A stretch of DNA of 64,000 bases from Zea mays (GCF_902167145.1 NC_050097.1:175924923-175988922); one strand, 5' to 3'; positions 11,255 to 22,261 are shown, counted from the first letter of the stretch. Numbers and translations are program-made. The notes: generated by a model from the sequence alone, not told the origin.

Positions 11255-12185
11255 CATGATGTAATTTTTAATGTTTTTTCTTTTCTTTTTCATGGCACCC
11301 TTTTCCTTTCCGAAGGGGGAGAAAGGTTTTTAATGGGGCCATCATGTGTAATTTCCTTTTTTAGTCTTATAAGAGCAAAATCCCCCAAAAAATGTAAATG
11401 TAACAGCTGAGAACGCACCATCGAGTGCAGAAACTGAAAAAGAAAAAAGAGAAGAAGCTCCAAAGACGTTCCTAAGGGAATGCAGAGCTTATACCGCCTA
11501 AGTAAAAGGCGAAGAAACTCCAAAGACGTTCCCAAGGGAATGCAGAGTTTATACCGTCTAAGTAAAAGACGAAGAAGCTCCAAAGACGTTCCTAAGGGAA
11601 TGCAGAGCTTATACCGCCTAAGTAAAAGGCGAAGAAACTCCAAAGACGTTCCTTAGGGAATGCAGAGTTTATACCGTCTAAGTAAAAGACGAGGAAGCTC
11701 CAAAGTCGTTCCTAAGGGAATGCAGAGCTGATGTGTGGTTAATTACAAGGAAATAATGGTTGAGTGTGGCTTTGGTTATACGCTTTGGACATTCATTCGC
11801 ACATTACATCATAGCATTTGCATTCATAAGCATTCATTCATAGCATTTGTGCTTCTAAGTGGTTGCTTCGGCAAAAGGAAGAAGTGGCCTTTTATGTTTC
11901 GTCATGTACAAAAAAGAAAAGCTTTGGCAAAAAGAAGAAATGGTCTTTTATGCTTCGTTGTGTCCGAAAAGAAGGGAAGGTGTTTTTTCGCCTTCGGCTC
12001 AAAATACTGATTTCGTCCACATCAAAGCGTCTCAATAAAAGGGTAAGAATATATTACAAGGTATGAACAAAGTTCCTTGAGAATAGATTAATTATATTTA
12101 CAAAAAGTTGTTACAAATTCTCCTGAGTTTTTTCTAGTTTACTCCTAATAACCTTCGTCAGGTTTCTGCTTCGGCGGCATTTCCT
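11255..12185 (+). other. cinful-like 3' non-coding region between pol and the antisense gene
   Basis: AT-rich DNA after the pol stop, containing the 60-bp tandem repeats listed separately (11451-11730). Short frames at 11735-12066 look like chance. Transcripts of pol and of the antisense gene would converge here, so both could use it for 3' ends. No terminator can be assigned from sequence alone. Confidence 0.6.
11451..11730 (+). repeat. 60-bp tandem repeats with 120-bp higher-order period
   Basis: There are 4.7 copies of a 60-bp unit with core CCAAAGACGTTCC. Units alternate between type A (11451-11510, 11571-11630, partial 11691-11730; ends AAAAGGC) and type B (11511-11570, 11631-11690; ends AAAAGAC). 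The repeat probably grew by duplicating a 120-bp A+B pair. Confidence 0.93.
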
Positions 12186-15079
12186 TTAAGCATCACCTTC
12201 AGCTTCGTCATCCTACATGAATCAAGGTATCCCGAGTAAAAATCAAGTGTGAAGGAGGAGGTAAGTACAAAGTATGATTTCTTACTGGTTCAAGATGACT
12301 TCGAGCTTCGTCCCCAGCCTTCTCTCGCCCGCCTTTTGTCCATATCATTTTTATGAATCTATTTGAGATGCTCCGGGCGAGGTCAGGAATGTCGTCGAGA
12401 ATTGATGGAGACAGGGCGAAGTTGGGCCTGTTGACAATCTTTCCATGCTCGCAGCCAGCCTTCAGGAATGCTGCAGCAGTACCCCGAGAAGCTACCCAGG
12501 CACAGAAGTCACCGTGCCCAGCTATAACTTCGTCAAGTTCTTCAATTTCAGCTTCGATATGATCGAAGGCTTTTGGTAAATCTTCATCCGAAGGGGTAAA
12601 TTTCCCGCTGCTGGCCCCAACTGAGTAAAAGATCTTCTTTAGTTGTTGGATACAATTGTTGCTAAAATTCAAACATTTGTCTTGAAGGCTTGTTAATGAT
12701 TTCTTCAAATTTGAGTTGGCTTGAACTTCGGCTTCAAGTTTCGAATCAAGTTCTAGCTTCTCTTGTTCAAATTGTTTTGATTGGCAGAGAAGCTTCGAAT
12801 TCAATTCTGCTACTTTGGCTTCAGTCTCTGCCAGCAAGCCTTCGGTTGATTGAAGTTCGAAGTCTTTCTTTTCAATAATAGCTGATTGTTCTTTTATCTT
12901 GCTCTCTAAATTTTCAATTATAGCTTCGTGCTTCTTATCTTCTAGATCTTGCTGCATCCTCAAAGCTTTACGTAGAAGCATGCTCTGCAAATAAAAAACC
13001 TTCGTTAAAGAATATTGCCATTATTAAAAAACAATAGAAGTTAGAGAGGAGGATGTTTACCTTGAAATTTGAATAAAATAAGCTGCCGACGATATGTTGT
13101 CGTCGGTAGCGGCTGATGTCTGTCTCTAGTTTCGGGAAACCGATACTCTTTGATAGAGTACCGATGACCTTAGCCCCAGCTGAGTCCCGGATGCAGCCCA
13201 GTTTTTCATCATCAATGCCTCCAAATAGAAGAGCTCCTGGCTTGTATCCGCAAGATTTGGCGTATTCCTTAAGCTCTTCTTTTTCGGCCTTCGACAGTTT
13301 TTGCCCGACTAAATTTTGAAATGAATAGGCTTCGTCGTCCGAAGTGTCTTCGGCTATTTCTTTCCCTTTCCCAGGCACTGTGGCCATGGTTTCTTCAGCA
13401 GTGGTGGCAGCTTCTTCTGCAGCCATGTCTGTTAAAATTTTGTTGATGTCTTCATTAGTAGATTCTAAGTTTACATCTTCGGCTGTAACGGCTTCGGTAG
13501 CCGCGACCTCCGAAGGTGCGACTTCGACATTTTCTGTGCCCACAACAGCTGGTGTTTTCTGGATTGACGCCCTCGGTGGCGTCTTGTCAATAACTTCTGT
13601 TACGGCAATAATTCTTTGCCTTTTCGCTTTGGCTATCTTCGTTTTTTCCGGCTCCGCCACCTTTTGAAAAAGCTTCGTCAGTCGAGGCCCTAATGGACTT
13701 AGCTTCGTGGGCATGGGTTCAGTCATTACCTTTAGAATTTCCTCCACGTCGCTAGTAGAAGGTGGTGTGGGGGTCCCCTCTTCTTCGGATAGTTTTCGCT
13801 TTGGAGTTGATATTTTTCTCTTGACAATTTTCTTCTTTTTTGGTGGTTGTTCTTCATCCTTGTTTAAAGCTTCGGCCGCTCTTTTTCTTCTCTCGCCCTC
13901 AGCACCCTTGTTCAGCTGCGCATAATCAGGATATTCGAAACCCAGAGCATCAAGCACTCGGTTCAGCCTTCGCTTCGGACGGGTGCCGAAGGCTGCTGTC
14001 ATCAGTTGATCTTCCTTTTTCGAGTAATTCCCAAGAATTTCATTACACATCACCTCAACTGTATCCAGCCACTCTTGGCAGGGCTTCTTAAAATATTTCT
14101 TGAATTTGAAGTGGTAAGGAAGCCGGACAAGATCCCCTTCCTTCTTCTCCCCCTTTAACTTCGGCATTTCCCATTTTTTCAGAGTAGGGAAGACTCTGAA
14201 TGCTAAGAATTCTTGAACCAGATCCCTGGTACCAATATGCTCTGCAACGATTCTGAATTCATCCATTGCCCGTTGAGTTTGACCCTCTGGTGTCATGTTG
14301 CAGTGGGGTCGGGTTTCTCCGAAAGTTAGCTCGAGTGGACTTTGCACAAGCTTCTCCTTGTCCTCATCAACCTTGACATAGAACCATTCTGATTTCCAGC
14401 CTGCCGGCCATTTGCTTCGGTAGCTGATTACAGGAAACTTTGCGGTTTTCCGGTAGGCAAAATTGTAGCAACCGAAGTTTTCATGAAGCCCATCTTTTCT
14501 GGCCTTTGTTTGATAATGCAATTCATGAACTCGACAGAAACTGTCAGCAAAAGGCTCCATTGCTTGGCTTCGGAGGGCCCAAATATAAACGCTAAGCCTA
14601 ACGATGGCGTTAGGAGTTAACTGATGAAGGTAGATGCCAAACCTCTTCAGTATCTCTGCAACAATCTCGTGAACAGGGAATCTTAGCCCAGCCTTTAAAA
14701 AGCTTTTGAAGATGACAACCTCGTCCTTCTCTGGCTTCGGGGTGGTCTCTTCTCCCCCGAAGCGAAGTAGCTTCTTCTGATCTTCACTGAAAAAACCTGC
14801 TTTCACCATCTTGGCGAGATCAACCTTTGAAACAGTCGATTTTCCGAAGTCTAGGTGGCTGGGTTTGCTGGGCATGGCAATACGGTAGTCATCTTCGGAG
14901 TCGGTTTCTTCAATGTTCCCTTCTCCTTCGGCAGCTGTCGGGTTTGCTTCGGCAGCAGGCATTTCTTCCGCAGTCACCAGTCCGGAGCGCTGCATCGCTT
15001 CAGAGATGGGCACAGTCTCCGAAGCTTCAGTTTCGTCCCCCTCACGCTCAACCCTAGCTGTAGAGCGAACTCTGGCCAT
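12186..15079 (-). CDS. Antisense gene in the cinful-like element, predicted 3 exons, 914 aa, Transposase_28-like
   Basis: Two long minus-strand open frames and a short tail join through canonical introns, all in phase 0: exon 1 15079-13061 (673 codons), intron 13060-12985 (GTAAAC...TTGCAG, 76 bp), exon 2 12984-12286 (233 codons), intron 12285-12213 (GTAAGA...ATGTAG, 73 bp), exon 3 12212-12186 ending in TAA. Without splicing, both frames run into unrelated hydrophobic or short tails. Residues around 90-180 resemble the 'putative gypsy type transposon' domain (Pfam Transposase_28; from memory). The middle is charged, with several KKKK/KRK clusters that could be nuclear signals; exon 2 encodes a long coiled coil of Glu/Lys/Leu heptads. 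The role is unknown. Antisense extra ORFs between pol and the 3' LTR are documented in Tat elements; the exon model is my inference. Confidence 0.75.
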
Positions 15080-15245
15080 TTAATTATGAACTTGTGAAAC
15101 TTGGATACTTTTTTCTCCGAAGCAGGCTTCAAGATGGAGCTTCGTTCAAATCTGACAAACTAGCTTCGGTGGTGGTTAAAAATTTTGGCAGCAAAACAGT
15201 GCAAATAGCAGTAAATGCTGTGGTAACTTCACACCTACTCGTCTG

Positions 15246-15254
15246 TTTATATAG
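15246..15254 (-). promoter_or_regulatory. TATA box of the antisense gene
   Basis: The minus strand reads CTATATAAA, 167 bp upstream of the antisense ATG at 15079. It lies in unique DNA before the 3' LTR, so the gene appears to have its own promoter rather than using the LTR. Confidence 0.6.
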
Positions 15255-15497
15255 TGCTGCAGGTAAGAAGGCAAAGCGGTAGGGTTTTTACACCAGGCGG
15301 GCAGCAACTTGTACTCGCTGCGCAGTGGACCGCAAGGACCAAACAGTGACTCTGCAAGGTGGGACCGACACGATCTCGGGAAATGAATCGTTTCTCGGCA
15401 ACGAGCTCAGGGAAGGTGTTTTTTGGACCTTCGGCTTCCCGAAGCTTGAGAGGATTTTTTCACGGTTCAAGCTCGTTACGAAAAACGATCTAGCGCC

Positions 15498-15511
15498 GCG
15501 AAAGGGGCTAC
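15498..15511 (+). promoter_or_regulatory. Polypurine tract of the cinful-like element
   Basis: GCGAAAGGGGCTAC directly precedes the 3' LTR and is the expected plus-strand primer. Confidence 0.75.
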
Positions 15512-16098
15512 TGTTGGGCCCATGCTTCGTTGCGCCGAAGGTCTTGCGTGAAGAAGCAGCTTCGGCTGAAATCGTCCCCAGGAAATGGCCGAAGGTTCCT
15601 TTTTATAGAGCTTCGGCGTTGCAAACCGACATAAAGATAGAATGACCTTTTTATCCATAGAGGTCTAACATAATGTTGTAAACTTTTGTAAAGGGCATAA
15701 TTGTAATTCGTCACAGGCTGCGTCCTGTGTCTATAAATAGATGAACAGTACCCCCGTACTGTTCACGCTGACTTGGCATTTGCTTTTGCGTCACGCTTGT
15801 ACTTTCTACCCTCTCTCAGGACCGAAGGTACATTTGTAATTTGAAATCATTTCTATTTTTCCATGTTAATAAAATAGAAATGATTCTACGATGATGCTTA
15901 TATTATATTTCATGCTTTATATAAGTCCTTCGTCATTATTTGTTATGTTTACGAAGGTATTTCTCTTATGACCTTCGTCCCAGACTCATTATTTCCCGAA
16001 GAGGACATAATGCTTCGAAGGACGAAGGACTTTAACACTTAACACTTTTTATGTTGCCTTGTTCTTAACTCTTAGCATTTGAGAACAAGTCCCCAACA
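15512..16098 (+). repeat. 3' LTR of the cinful-like element
   Basis: It is 587 bp, the same length as the 5' LTR, with two differences seen by eye. Its TATA box is at 15732-15740. AAAAG follows at 16099-16103. Confidence 0.95.
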
Positions 16099-16103
16099 AA
16101 AAG

Positions 16104-17114
16104 CATGTAGGAAGTAAATAAAAGCTTGTCCTCAAAAGATTACTCCCCCTAAATGAGTATTCTCCTTTAGAAAGAGTTTTTCTCCCCCTTTAGAGATGAA
16201 GAAAAGCTCCCCTGATAGAGATCTTAGGAAAAAGCATGTGAAAATTAGAGGTGCAAGACATGATTTGAAAAGACTAACTTCCCTTATGCATAGGTAACCG
16301 AATATGAGTTAACCACTTATGCATTTTTAGCAACATGGAAGTATATGATATGAAATATAGTCTAATCAAATATTGGAGAAGACATGTAAATGATACTACA
16401 TGTAGTCTCAAAAGATACCGATTGAAATTCAATGGCGAGCTTGAGAGACATGAGAGTTCTTGGAGATTTTGCAGTGGAAGATTGTTGTCTTTCTCCGGGG
16501 ACCTCATTTTCCTTACAATGAGACTATCACATGAAATAGACTTGAAAAGGTGTTAGTCTCAAAGTATTAGATTATAGAGTAACCTCCCCCTAAAGATGTG
16601 CATACAAGTTTTGAATACTTGTTGGAGACATGCACTTTGATTTGATATCAAGAGGGGCAAATTATCTATAATCCGAACTTTGGCACATATAAGTTAAATG
16701 ATACAACTTGTAGAAATCAAAATTTTCAATTGATGCATCATTTACTATGGAGTGATATAGAAGCTATGTGTCGTGCTTAAATAAATATTTTAAGCCATGT
16801 AGGTTTGCTTAAGTGTATGAATTTAAAACAAGCAATCCTACCATATGATTCACCTAGTATGCATAATTTAAAACAAATGTAAATAACAAATGTAATACTA
16901 GGCAAGAAAGGTAAATTAGATACAAGGTAAATAGATACGCATATCTAAAAACAAGAGATACAATAAATCTAGTTACCTTAGTCATGGGTGGGAAATTTGG
17001 GTCCAAAAGTTTCACTAACCCACTTGGCAATAAACTTGATCCAATATGATGTATCCCATGATATACATCCCAACTTTGCCAAGTCTCCAAATTTCCCGCA
17101 GACCTTCGGTCCAC
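16104..17114 (-). other. Internal A non-coding region, part right of the cinful-like insertion
   Basis: Continuation of the non-coding region of unit A, matching 21251-22261 of unit B. CTCCCCCT motifs recur near 16142, 16181 and 16583 and are polypurine-like in element orientation. Short frames here are not conserved genes. Confidence 0.8.
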
Positions 17115-19232
17115 TCACTTCCCTTTTGGGATCCAAACCTTCTTGGTGCTTTTCATGGTTGAAATTATTTCCTTTGGCACCCAGATGCGTTTGGCCCCCT
17201 TTCCTTTGTTGCCTTGCTTGTCGGCCTTGATTGCTATCACCTTTCCATTCTTTTTCTTCTTGATCAAATATGGTGTAGCATCCTTTTTGTTCACCTTTTT
17301 GATGTAGGTGCTGGAGATTTTGCTTGATGGCTTTTGCTTGAGCTTTTGCCTTTGATTATCCCTGGTCATCACCTTGCATTGGAAAGACTTGTGGCCTTCC
17401 ATGTGGCATAGCCTACAAATCACAGTTTCTCCCTCTACAGGCTTGTTCACTCCCGAAGTGGTGTTATCCTGTGGAGGTCGGATTTGTTTGGCTTTGCCTT
17501 TCTTGTCATACAAAGCCTTTCCAAGGCGAGCCACTTCTTGCTTTAATTGTTCATTTTCCTTTGCAACCTCATCCGAACATTTCTCTACAACAATATTCTC
17601 AACAACGACTTGGTTGCAGGAGTTAGAATCATCAATTAAATCAAAGCAGGAAGTAGAAGCATCTTTCTTAATTATTTCAGGTATTTCAACTAAAGATGCC
17701 GCTGGGGTGCTACCAATGTTTTCTAGCTTAGTAGTTAGCTCATTATTGTGTATGCTAAGAATTTCCATTTTCTCTAGCAAATTTTCAATAGCTTCTTGGG
17801 AGCTAGCTAACTTAGCCTTAAGTTTTTCATTCTTTTTAATAAGGCTATCATCGGTAGCAGTGGATGGAGCACTAGATTCTAATAGCTCAATTTTAGTTGA
17901 CAGCTCACTATTTAAGTTTGCAAAAGTTTCAAATTTTTCTAGCAAACCTTTATAATCATTTTGGGAGCTAATCAACTTATTTTTCAAAGTTTTAAGTTGA
18001 GCTTTTTGCTTAGTGCAAACATCCTGGAAAAATTCTACGGCTTCCGCAAGCTCATCTATAGAGGGCTTTCCCTCACCTTCATCATCACTACTACTTTCAT
18101 CACTAGAGGATGGAATGCTTTTGTTACCTCTTGCCATAAGGCATTTGTGTGATGACCGTGATGAGCGTGATGAGGATCGGTGGCTACGCGTCCTTGGAGG
18201 TTCATCTTCACTTGAAGAATCATTCCAAGTTCTAACACTTGTTAGCGCCTTGCCTTTGCTCCTCTCCTTTTTGGGTTTGACCATATTTGGACAGTTGTCC
18301 CTGAAGTGGCCCTTCTCCCCACATGCGAAGCATCCTCTCTTCCTTTGCTTTTTCCTGTCAATGTTAAAGAGAAGATCCTCGACCTGCAGGGGCACACCCA
18401 TTAGATTAATCTTGTAGATCATCCTCATTACCTTTCCGACGCGTCGGATTGTTTCTTCGTCCTCGGAGGATGATGTGCATGGCTGATTATCTTCATCATC
18501 ATCACTTTCTTCTTCTTCCTCTTCTTCGCTTGAGGAACTTGGAGTGGGAGCCTTCTTTTTGCCCTTCCTTTTATCACATGCAAAAGCATATGGTCTTGAG
18601 GATGTTGGCTCCTCTCCCTGACTCATTTTTCGCGACATCTCAAAAGCCGCGATTTTCCCAATCACAATGGTCGGGGTCATGTTGCTCAAGTCCTCCATGT
18701 TGTGAAGGATGGTGATGATGCTCCCATATCTTTGTTGTGGTAGCAGAGAGATAATCTTCCTCACAATGTCCGCATCACCTAGCTTATTAATGCCAATCGA
18801 ATTGAGCTCATTGATAATTAGATTCAAACGAGAATACATGTCTCTAACAAGCTCATCATCTTTCATAGCAAAAGAATTATACTCATTTAAGACAAGGCAA
18901 TGTTTTTGCTCACGGACATTGGATGTGCCGTCATGGAGCTCATGCAATTTTAGCCAAATCTCATTAGCAGTTTTTAAGGTAAATACTTGATTAAAAATAT
19001 CCATGCTAAGAGATTCATACAAGCAATTTTTGGCTCTAGCATTTAAATGAATTTCTTTTTCCTCACTCGTGGTGGGTTTCTCGGGATTCTTGAGGGGTTT
19101 CATCCCGTCACGAGTGACTCTCCAAACACCTAGATCAACAGCCTCTAGGTAACAAGACATTCTAGCACTATAATATGGGAAGTTAGTGCCGTCGAAGTGT
19201 GGTGGCCTATGGGTATCCATCCCTTCCTCCAA
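17115..19232 (-). CDS. gag: Sirevirus-type Gag, unit A (705 aa)
   Basis: Intact 705-codon Gag, the only protein of its unit. The N-terminal ~250 residues (starting MEEGMDTHRPPHFDG) are of the copia Gag type (DUF4219/UBN2). A CCHC zinc knuckle, CX2CX4HX4C in CFACGEKGHFRDNC, lies near residues 300-313. A Ser/Asp/Glu-rich stretch and a long coiled coil follow, and a second CCHC (CRLCHMEGHKSFQC) lies near 605-618. The tail is Lys-rich. It should form particles and bind RNA. No protease or pol follows, so cutting and copying must come from another element. It differs from unit B by only a handful of residues. Confidence 0.92.
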   Translation of the reverse strand: MEEGMDTHRPPHFDGTNFPYYSARMSCYLEAVDLGVWRVTRDGMKPLKNPEKPTTSEEKEIHLNARAKNCLYESLSMDIFNQVFTLKTANEIWLKLHELHDGTSNVREQKHCLVLNEYNSFAMKDDELVRDMYSRLNLIINELNSIGINKLGDADIVRKIISLLPQQRYGSIITILHNMEDLSNMTPTIVIGKIAAFEMSRKMSQGEEPTSSRPYAFACDKRKGKKKAPTPSSSSEEEEEEESDDDEDNQPCTSSSEDEETIRRVGKVMRMIYKINLMGVPLQVEDLLFNIDRKKQRKRGCFACGEKGHFRDNCPNMVKPKKERSKGKALTSVRTWNDSSSEDEPPRTRSHRSSSRSSRSSHKCLMARGNKSIPSSSDESSSDDEGEGKPSIDELAEAVEFFQDVCTKQKAQLKTLKNKLISSQNDYKGLLEKFETFANLNSELSTKIELLESSAPSTATDDSLIKKNEKLKAKLASSQEAIENLLEKMEILSIHNNELTTKLENIGSTPAASLVEIPEIIKKDASTSCFDLIDDSNSCNQVVVENIVVEKCSDEVAKENEQLKQEVARLGKALYDKKGKAKQIRPPQDNTTSGVNKPVEGETVICRLCHMEGHKSFQCKVMTRDNQRQKLKQKPSSKISSTYIKKVNKKDATPYLIKKKKNGKVIAIKADKQGNKGKGAKRIWVPKEIISTMKSTKKVWIPKGK

Positions 19233-19287
19233 AAAGCGTCGGCTCTTTTAGCGGTGAAGCTAAAGCGTTTCAAATGAGCCAAACCGG

Positions 19288-19299
19288 GCTCTGATACCA
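19288..19299 (-). promoter_or_regulatory. Primer-binding site of unit A
   Basis: Minus strand TGGTATCAGAGC, complementary to the 3' end of initiator tRNA-Met, two bases inside LTR2. This fixes the minus orientation of the unit. Confidence 0.92.
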
Positions 19300-19301
19300 C
19301 T

Positions 19302-20931
19302 TGTAGGAAACGGGTGACGCCTAAGAGGGGGGTGAATTAGGACTTCTAAAACTTTAACTAAACTAGGCCACAATTAAATCCCTAGAGCAAAACCTATGCA
19401 AATAATCAAACTAGAAAGTGCAAACTAGGTTTTGCCTAAGTGTTGCTATCTCTACCGCAATGGCTAAGTTTCAATCTACACTAAATAAGTATGTATACAA
19501 GATTGAAACTTAAATGCTTAATATAAATGCGGAAACTTAAAGAGAAAAGTAGAGAAGCAAACTCTCGTGGATGACGCTGGTATTTTTACCGAGGTATCCG
19601 GAACCACGCAAGGTCCCGACTAATCCTCGTTGGTGCCCCTACGCAAAGGGAAGCCCACGCGAGGGCCAAGCACCTCGGTCGAGTAACTTCGTAGAGAGCC
19701 ACGGGCCTTCTCCACGCGCAAGTGGTGCTCCGCTTCCGGCTCCTCTCGGACGCTCCTCGCCGTCTCCACTATCGAGCTTCCGGCCGAAACGCCGCGGGCC
19801 TCGTTCCCTCCGGTACACGGTGGCGGCCGTGACACAAACACGGTTGTCACGGTCTCGCAAGACTCTCGCCCCACTCGATACAATTTCAACGGCCCGCGCA
19901 AGAGCCGAGGGGTTGTGTGGTTTGTCTAAACTCACTCAACTAACTAGGATTCACCTAGAGCAAGCGCTAATGCGGTCTAACTAACCTAAGCACTTTGCAA
20001 AGCACCTACGCTAATCACCGAGTGATTCTATTAAGCACTTGGGTGTTTGAGCACTTGGAAATGTCTACAATATGCCTTGGTATGTTGCTTGGGCTCCCAC
20101 ACCTTCAAATGGTTGATTGGATGAAGTATATATAGGCCCCAACTCAACTAGCCGTTGGAAAGCAGACTGTTGTAAGGGTGGCACACCGGACAGTCCTGTC
20201 AGCCAACGGTGCGCCAACTGTGTGCCAACAATGCGCCAACGGTGAGCCAACGGTGCGCCAACAGTGTGCCAACGCTGTGCAGCCAACGACTAGTTCTGAC
20301 ACACCGGACAGTCCTGTCAGCCAACGGTGCGCCAACTGTGTGCCAATAGTGCGCCAACGGTGCGCCAACGGTGAGCCAACGGTGCGCCAACAGTGCGCCA
20401 ACGCTGTGCAGCCAACGGCTAGTTCTGACACACCGGACAGTCCGGTGCACCAACTGTGTGCCAACGGTGAGCCAACTGTGTGCCACCGGTGAGCCAACTG
20501 TGTGCCACCGGTGTGCAGCCAACAGCTAGTTCTGAGCTAGCCGTTAGGTGCACCGGACAGTGAATAGTGACTGTCCGGTGCACACCGGACAGTCCGGTGC
20601 CTTCTCTCAGAAAACTCTGTTGGCTGTCCTGTGCGCCAATTGTGTGCCACCGGTGAGCCAACTGTGTGCCACCGGTGCGCCAGCTAACAGCCCATCTTCT
20701 AGGTCTTCTGTATTTTATTCTTGGGCTCCTTTGGTATTGAGTCTTGGACTTCTAAGCTCTTTTTATGTCTTCATTTGAGGTGTTGCATCCTCAGTGTCTT
20801 AGTCCAATCCTCTTCGCATCCTGTGAACTATAAACATAAACACTAGCAAACACATTAGTTCACAGATTGTGTTAATCATCAAACACCAAAACTCATTTAG
20901 CCAAATGGCCCGAGGTCCATTTTTCCTTACA
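19302..20931 (-). repeat. LTR2 (middle LTR shared by units A and B)
   Basis: 1630 bp. It has the PBS of unit A on its left and the polypurine tract of unit B on its right (20932-20947), so it serves as 5' LTR of A and 3' LTR of B. Differences from LTR1 are about 0.5% by eye. Its TATA box is at about 20126-20135 (minus). Confidence 0.95.
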
Positions 20932-22261
20932 ATCTCCCCCTTTTTGGTGATTGATGACAACACAACCAAAGCAAGCAAATATAACAAACATTTGAATGAA
21001 AATATGCAATCTACTTGCTAGGATGCATGTTTTATCCCCACTTAGTGATATTATGGACTTAAGCCTCCCCTAACTCCATAATTCACTTACTTCCTATTTT
21101 AGGACCAAATAACCAAAACCACTTGAAATACCATTTGTAGATATAAAATTTTAAGTTTGTGGTGTTTGCTGTTTGATATAGTTTTCATTGCTTTGGTCCC
21201 TAAACTTCTCCCCCTTTGGCATCAACCACCGAAAAGGAAGACATTAAAAGCATGTAGGAAGTAAATAAAAGCTTGTCCTCAAAAGATTACTCCCCCTAAA
21301 TGAGTATTCTCCTTTAGAAAGAGTTTTTCTCCCCCTTTAGAGATGAAGAAAAGCTCCCCTGATAGAGATCTTAGGAAAAAGCATGTGAAAATTAGAGGTG
21401 CAAGACATGATTTGAAAAGACTAACTTCCCTTATGCATAGGTAACCGAATATGAGTTAACCACTTATGCATTTTTAGCAACATGGAAGTATATGATATGA
21501 AATATAGTCTAATCAAATATTGGAGAAGACATGTAAATGATACTACATGTAGTCTCAAAAGATACCGATTGAAATTCAATGGCGAGCTTGAGAGACATGA
21601 GAGTTCTTGGAGATTTTGCAGTGGAAGATTGTTGTCTTTCTCCGGGGACCTCATTTTCCTTACAATGAGACTATCACATGAAATAGACTTGAAAAGGTGT
21701 TAGTCTCAAAGTATTAGATTATAGAGTAACCTCCCCCTAAAGATGTGCATACAAGTTTTGAATACTTGTTGGAGACATGCACTTTGATTTGATATCAAGA
21801 GGGGCAAATTATCTATAATCCAAACTTTGGCACATATAAGTTAAATGATACAACTTGTAGAAATCAAAATTTTCAATTGATGCATCATTTACTATGGAGT
21901 GATATAGAAGCTATGTGTCGTGCTTAAATAAATATTTTAAGCCATGTAGGTTTGCTTAAGTGTATGAATTTAAAACAAGCAATCCTACCATATGATTCAC
22001 CTAGTATGCATAATTTAAAACAAATGTAAATAACAAATGTAATACTAGGCAAGAAAGGTAAATTAGATACAAGGTAAATAGATACGCATATCTAAAAACA
22101 AGAGATACAATAAATCTAGTTACCTTAGTCATGGGTGGGAAATTTGGGTCCAAAAGTTTCACTAACCCACTTGGCAATAAACTTGATCCAATATGATGTA
22201 TCCCATGATATACATCCCAACTTTGCCAAGTCTCCAAATTTCCCGCAGACCTTCGGTCCAC
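20932..22261 (-). other. Internal B non-coding region with repeated polypurine-like motifs
   Basis: About 1.3 kb without a gene. CTCCCCCT-type motifs (AGGGGGAG in element orientation) occur near 20934, 21209, 21291, 21330 and 21732. Repeated polypurine tracts upstream of the 3' LTR are a described Sirevirus trait. It is the uninterrupted version of 6351-6669 plus 16104-17114. Confidence 0.85.

Larger units (their letters stand above)
6670..16098 (+). mobile_element. Young complete cinful-like Ty3/gypsy (Tat) element, pol-only, with antisense gene
   Basis: This 9429-bp element has 587-bp LTRs (6670-7256 and 15512-16098) and target duplication AAAAG at 6665-6669 and 16099-16103. By eye the LTRs differ at only two sites (near 7012 and 7090), about 0.34%, or roughly 0.13 million years at 1.3e-8 substitutions per site per year. 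Order: LTR, PBS, protease-RT-RNase H-integrase ORF, 60-bp repeats, antisense gene, polypurine tract, LTR. No gag is present. LTR length and pol-only coding fit maize cinful as I remember it; Grande is the alternative name to test. Confidence 0.92.

Noticed and set aside
12968..13060. Hydrophobic C-terminal tail of the unspliced antisense frame as a membrane anchor
   Set aside because: It falls exactly inside the predicted 76-bp GT-AG intron, so it is more likely intron translation.
17374..18990. Plus-strand frames opposite the gag genes (also 22521-24137)
   Set aside because: Shadows of the minus-strand Gag; no independent motifs.
19288..19299. tRNA-Met-like sequence as a tRNA gene
   Set aside because: Only the 12-base primer-binding complement is present; no cloverleaf.
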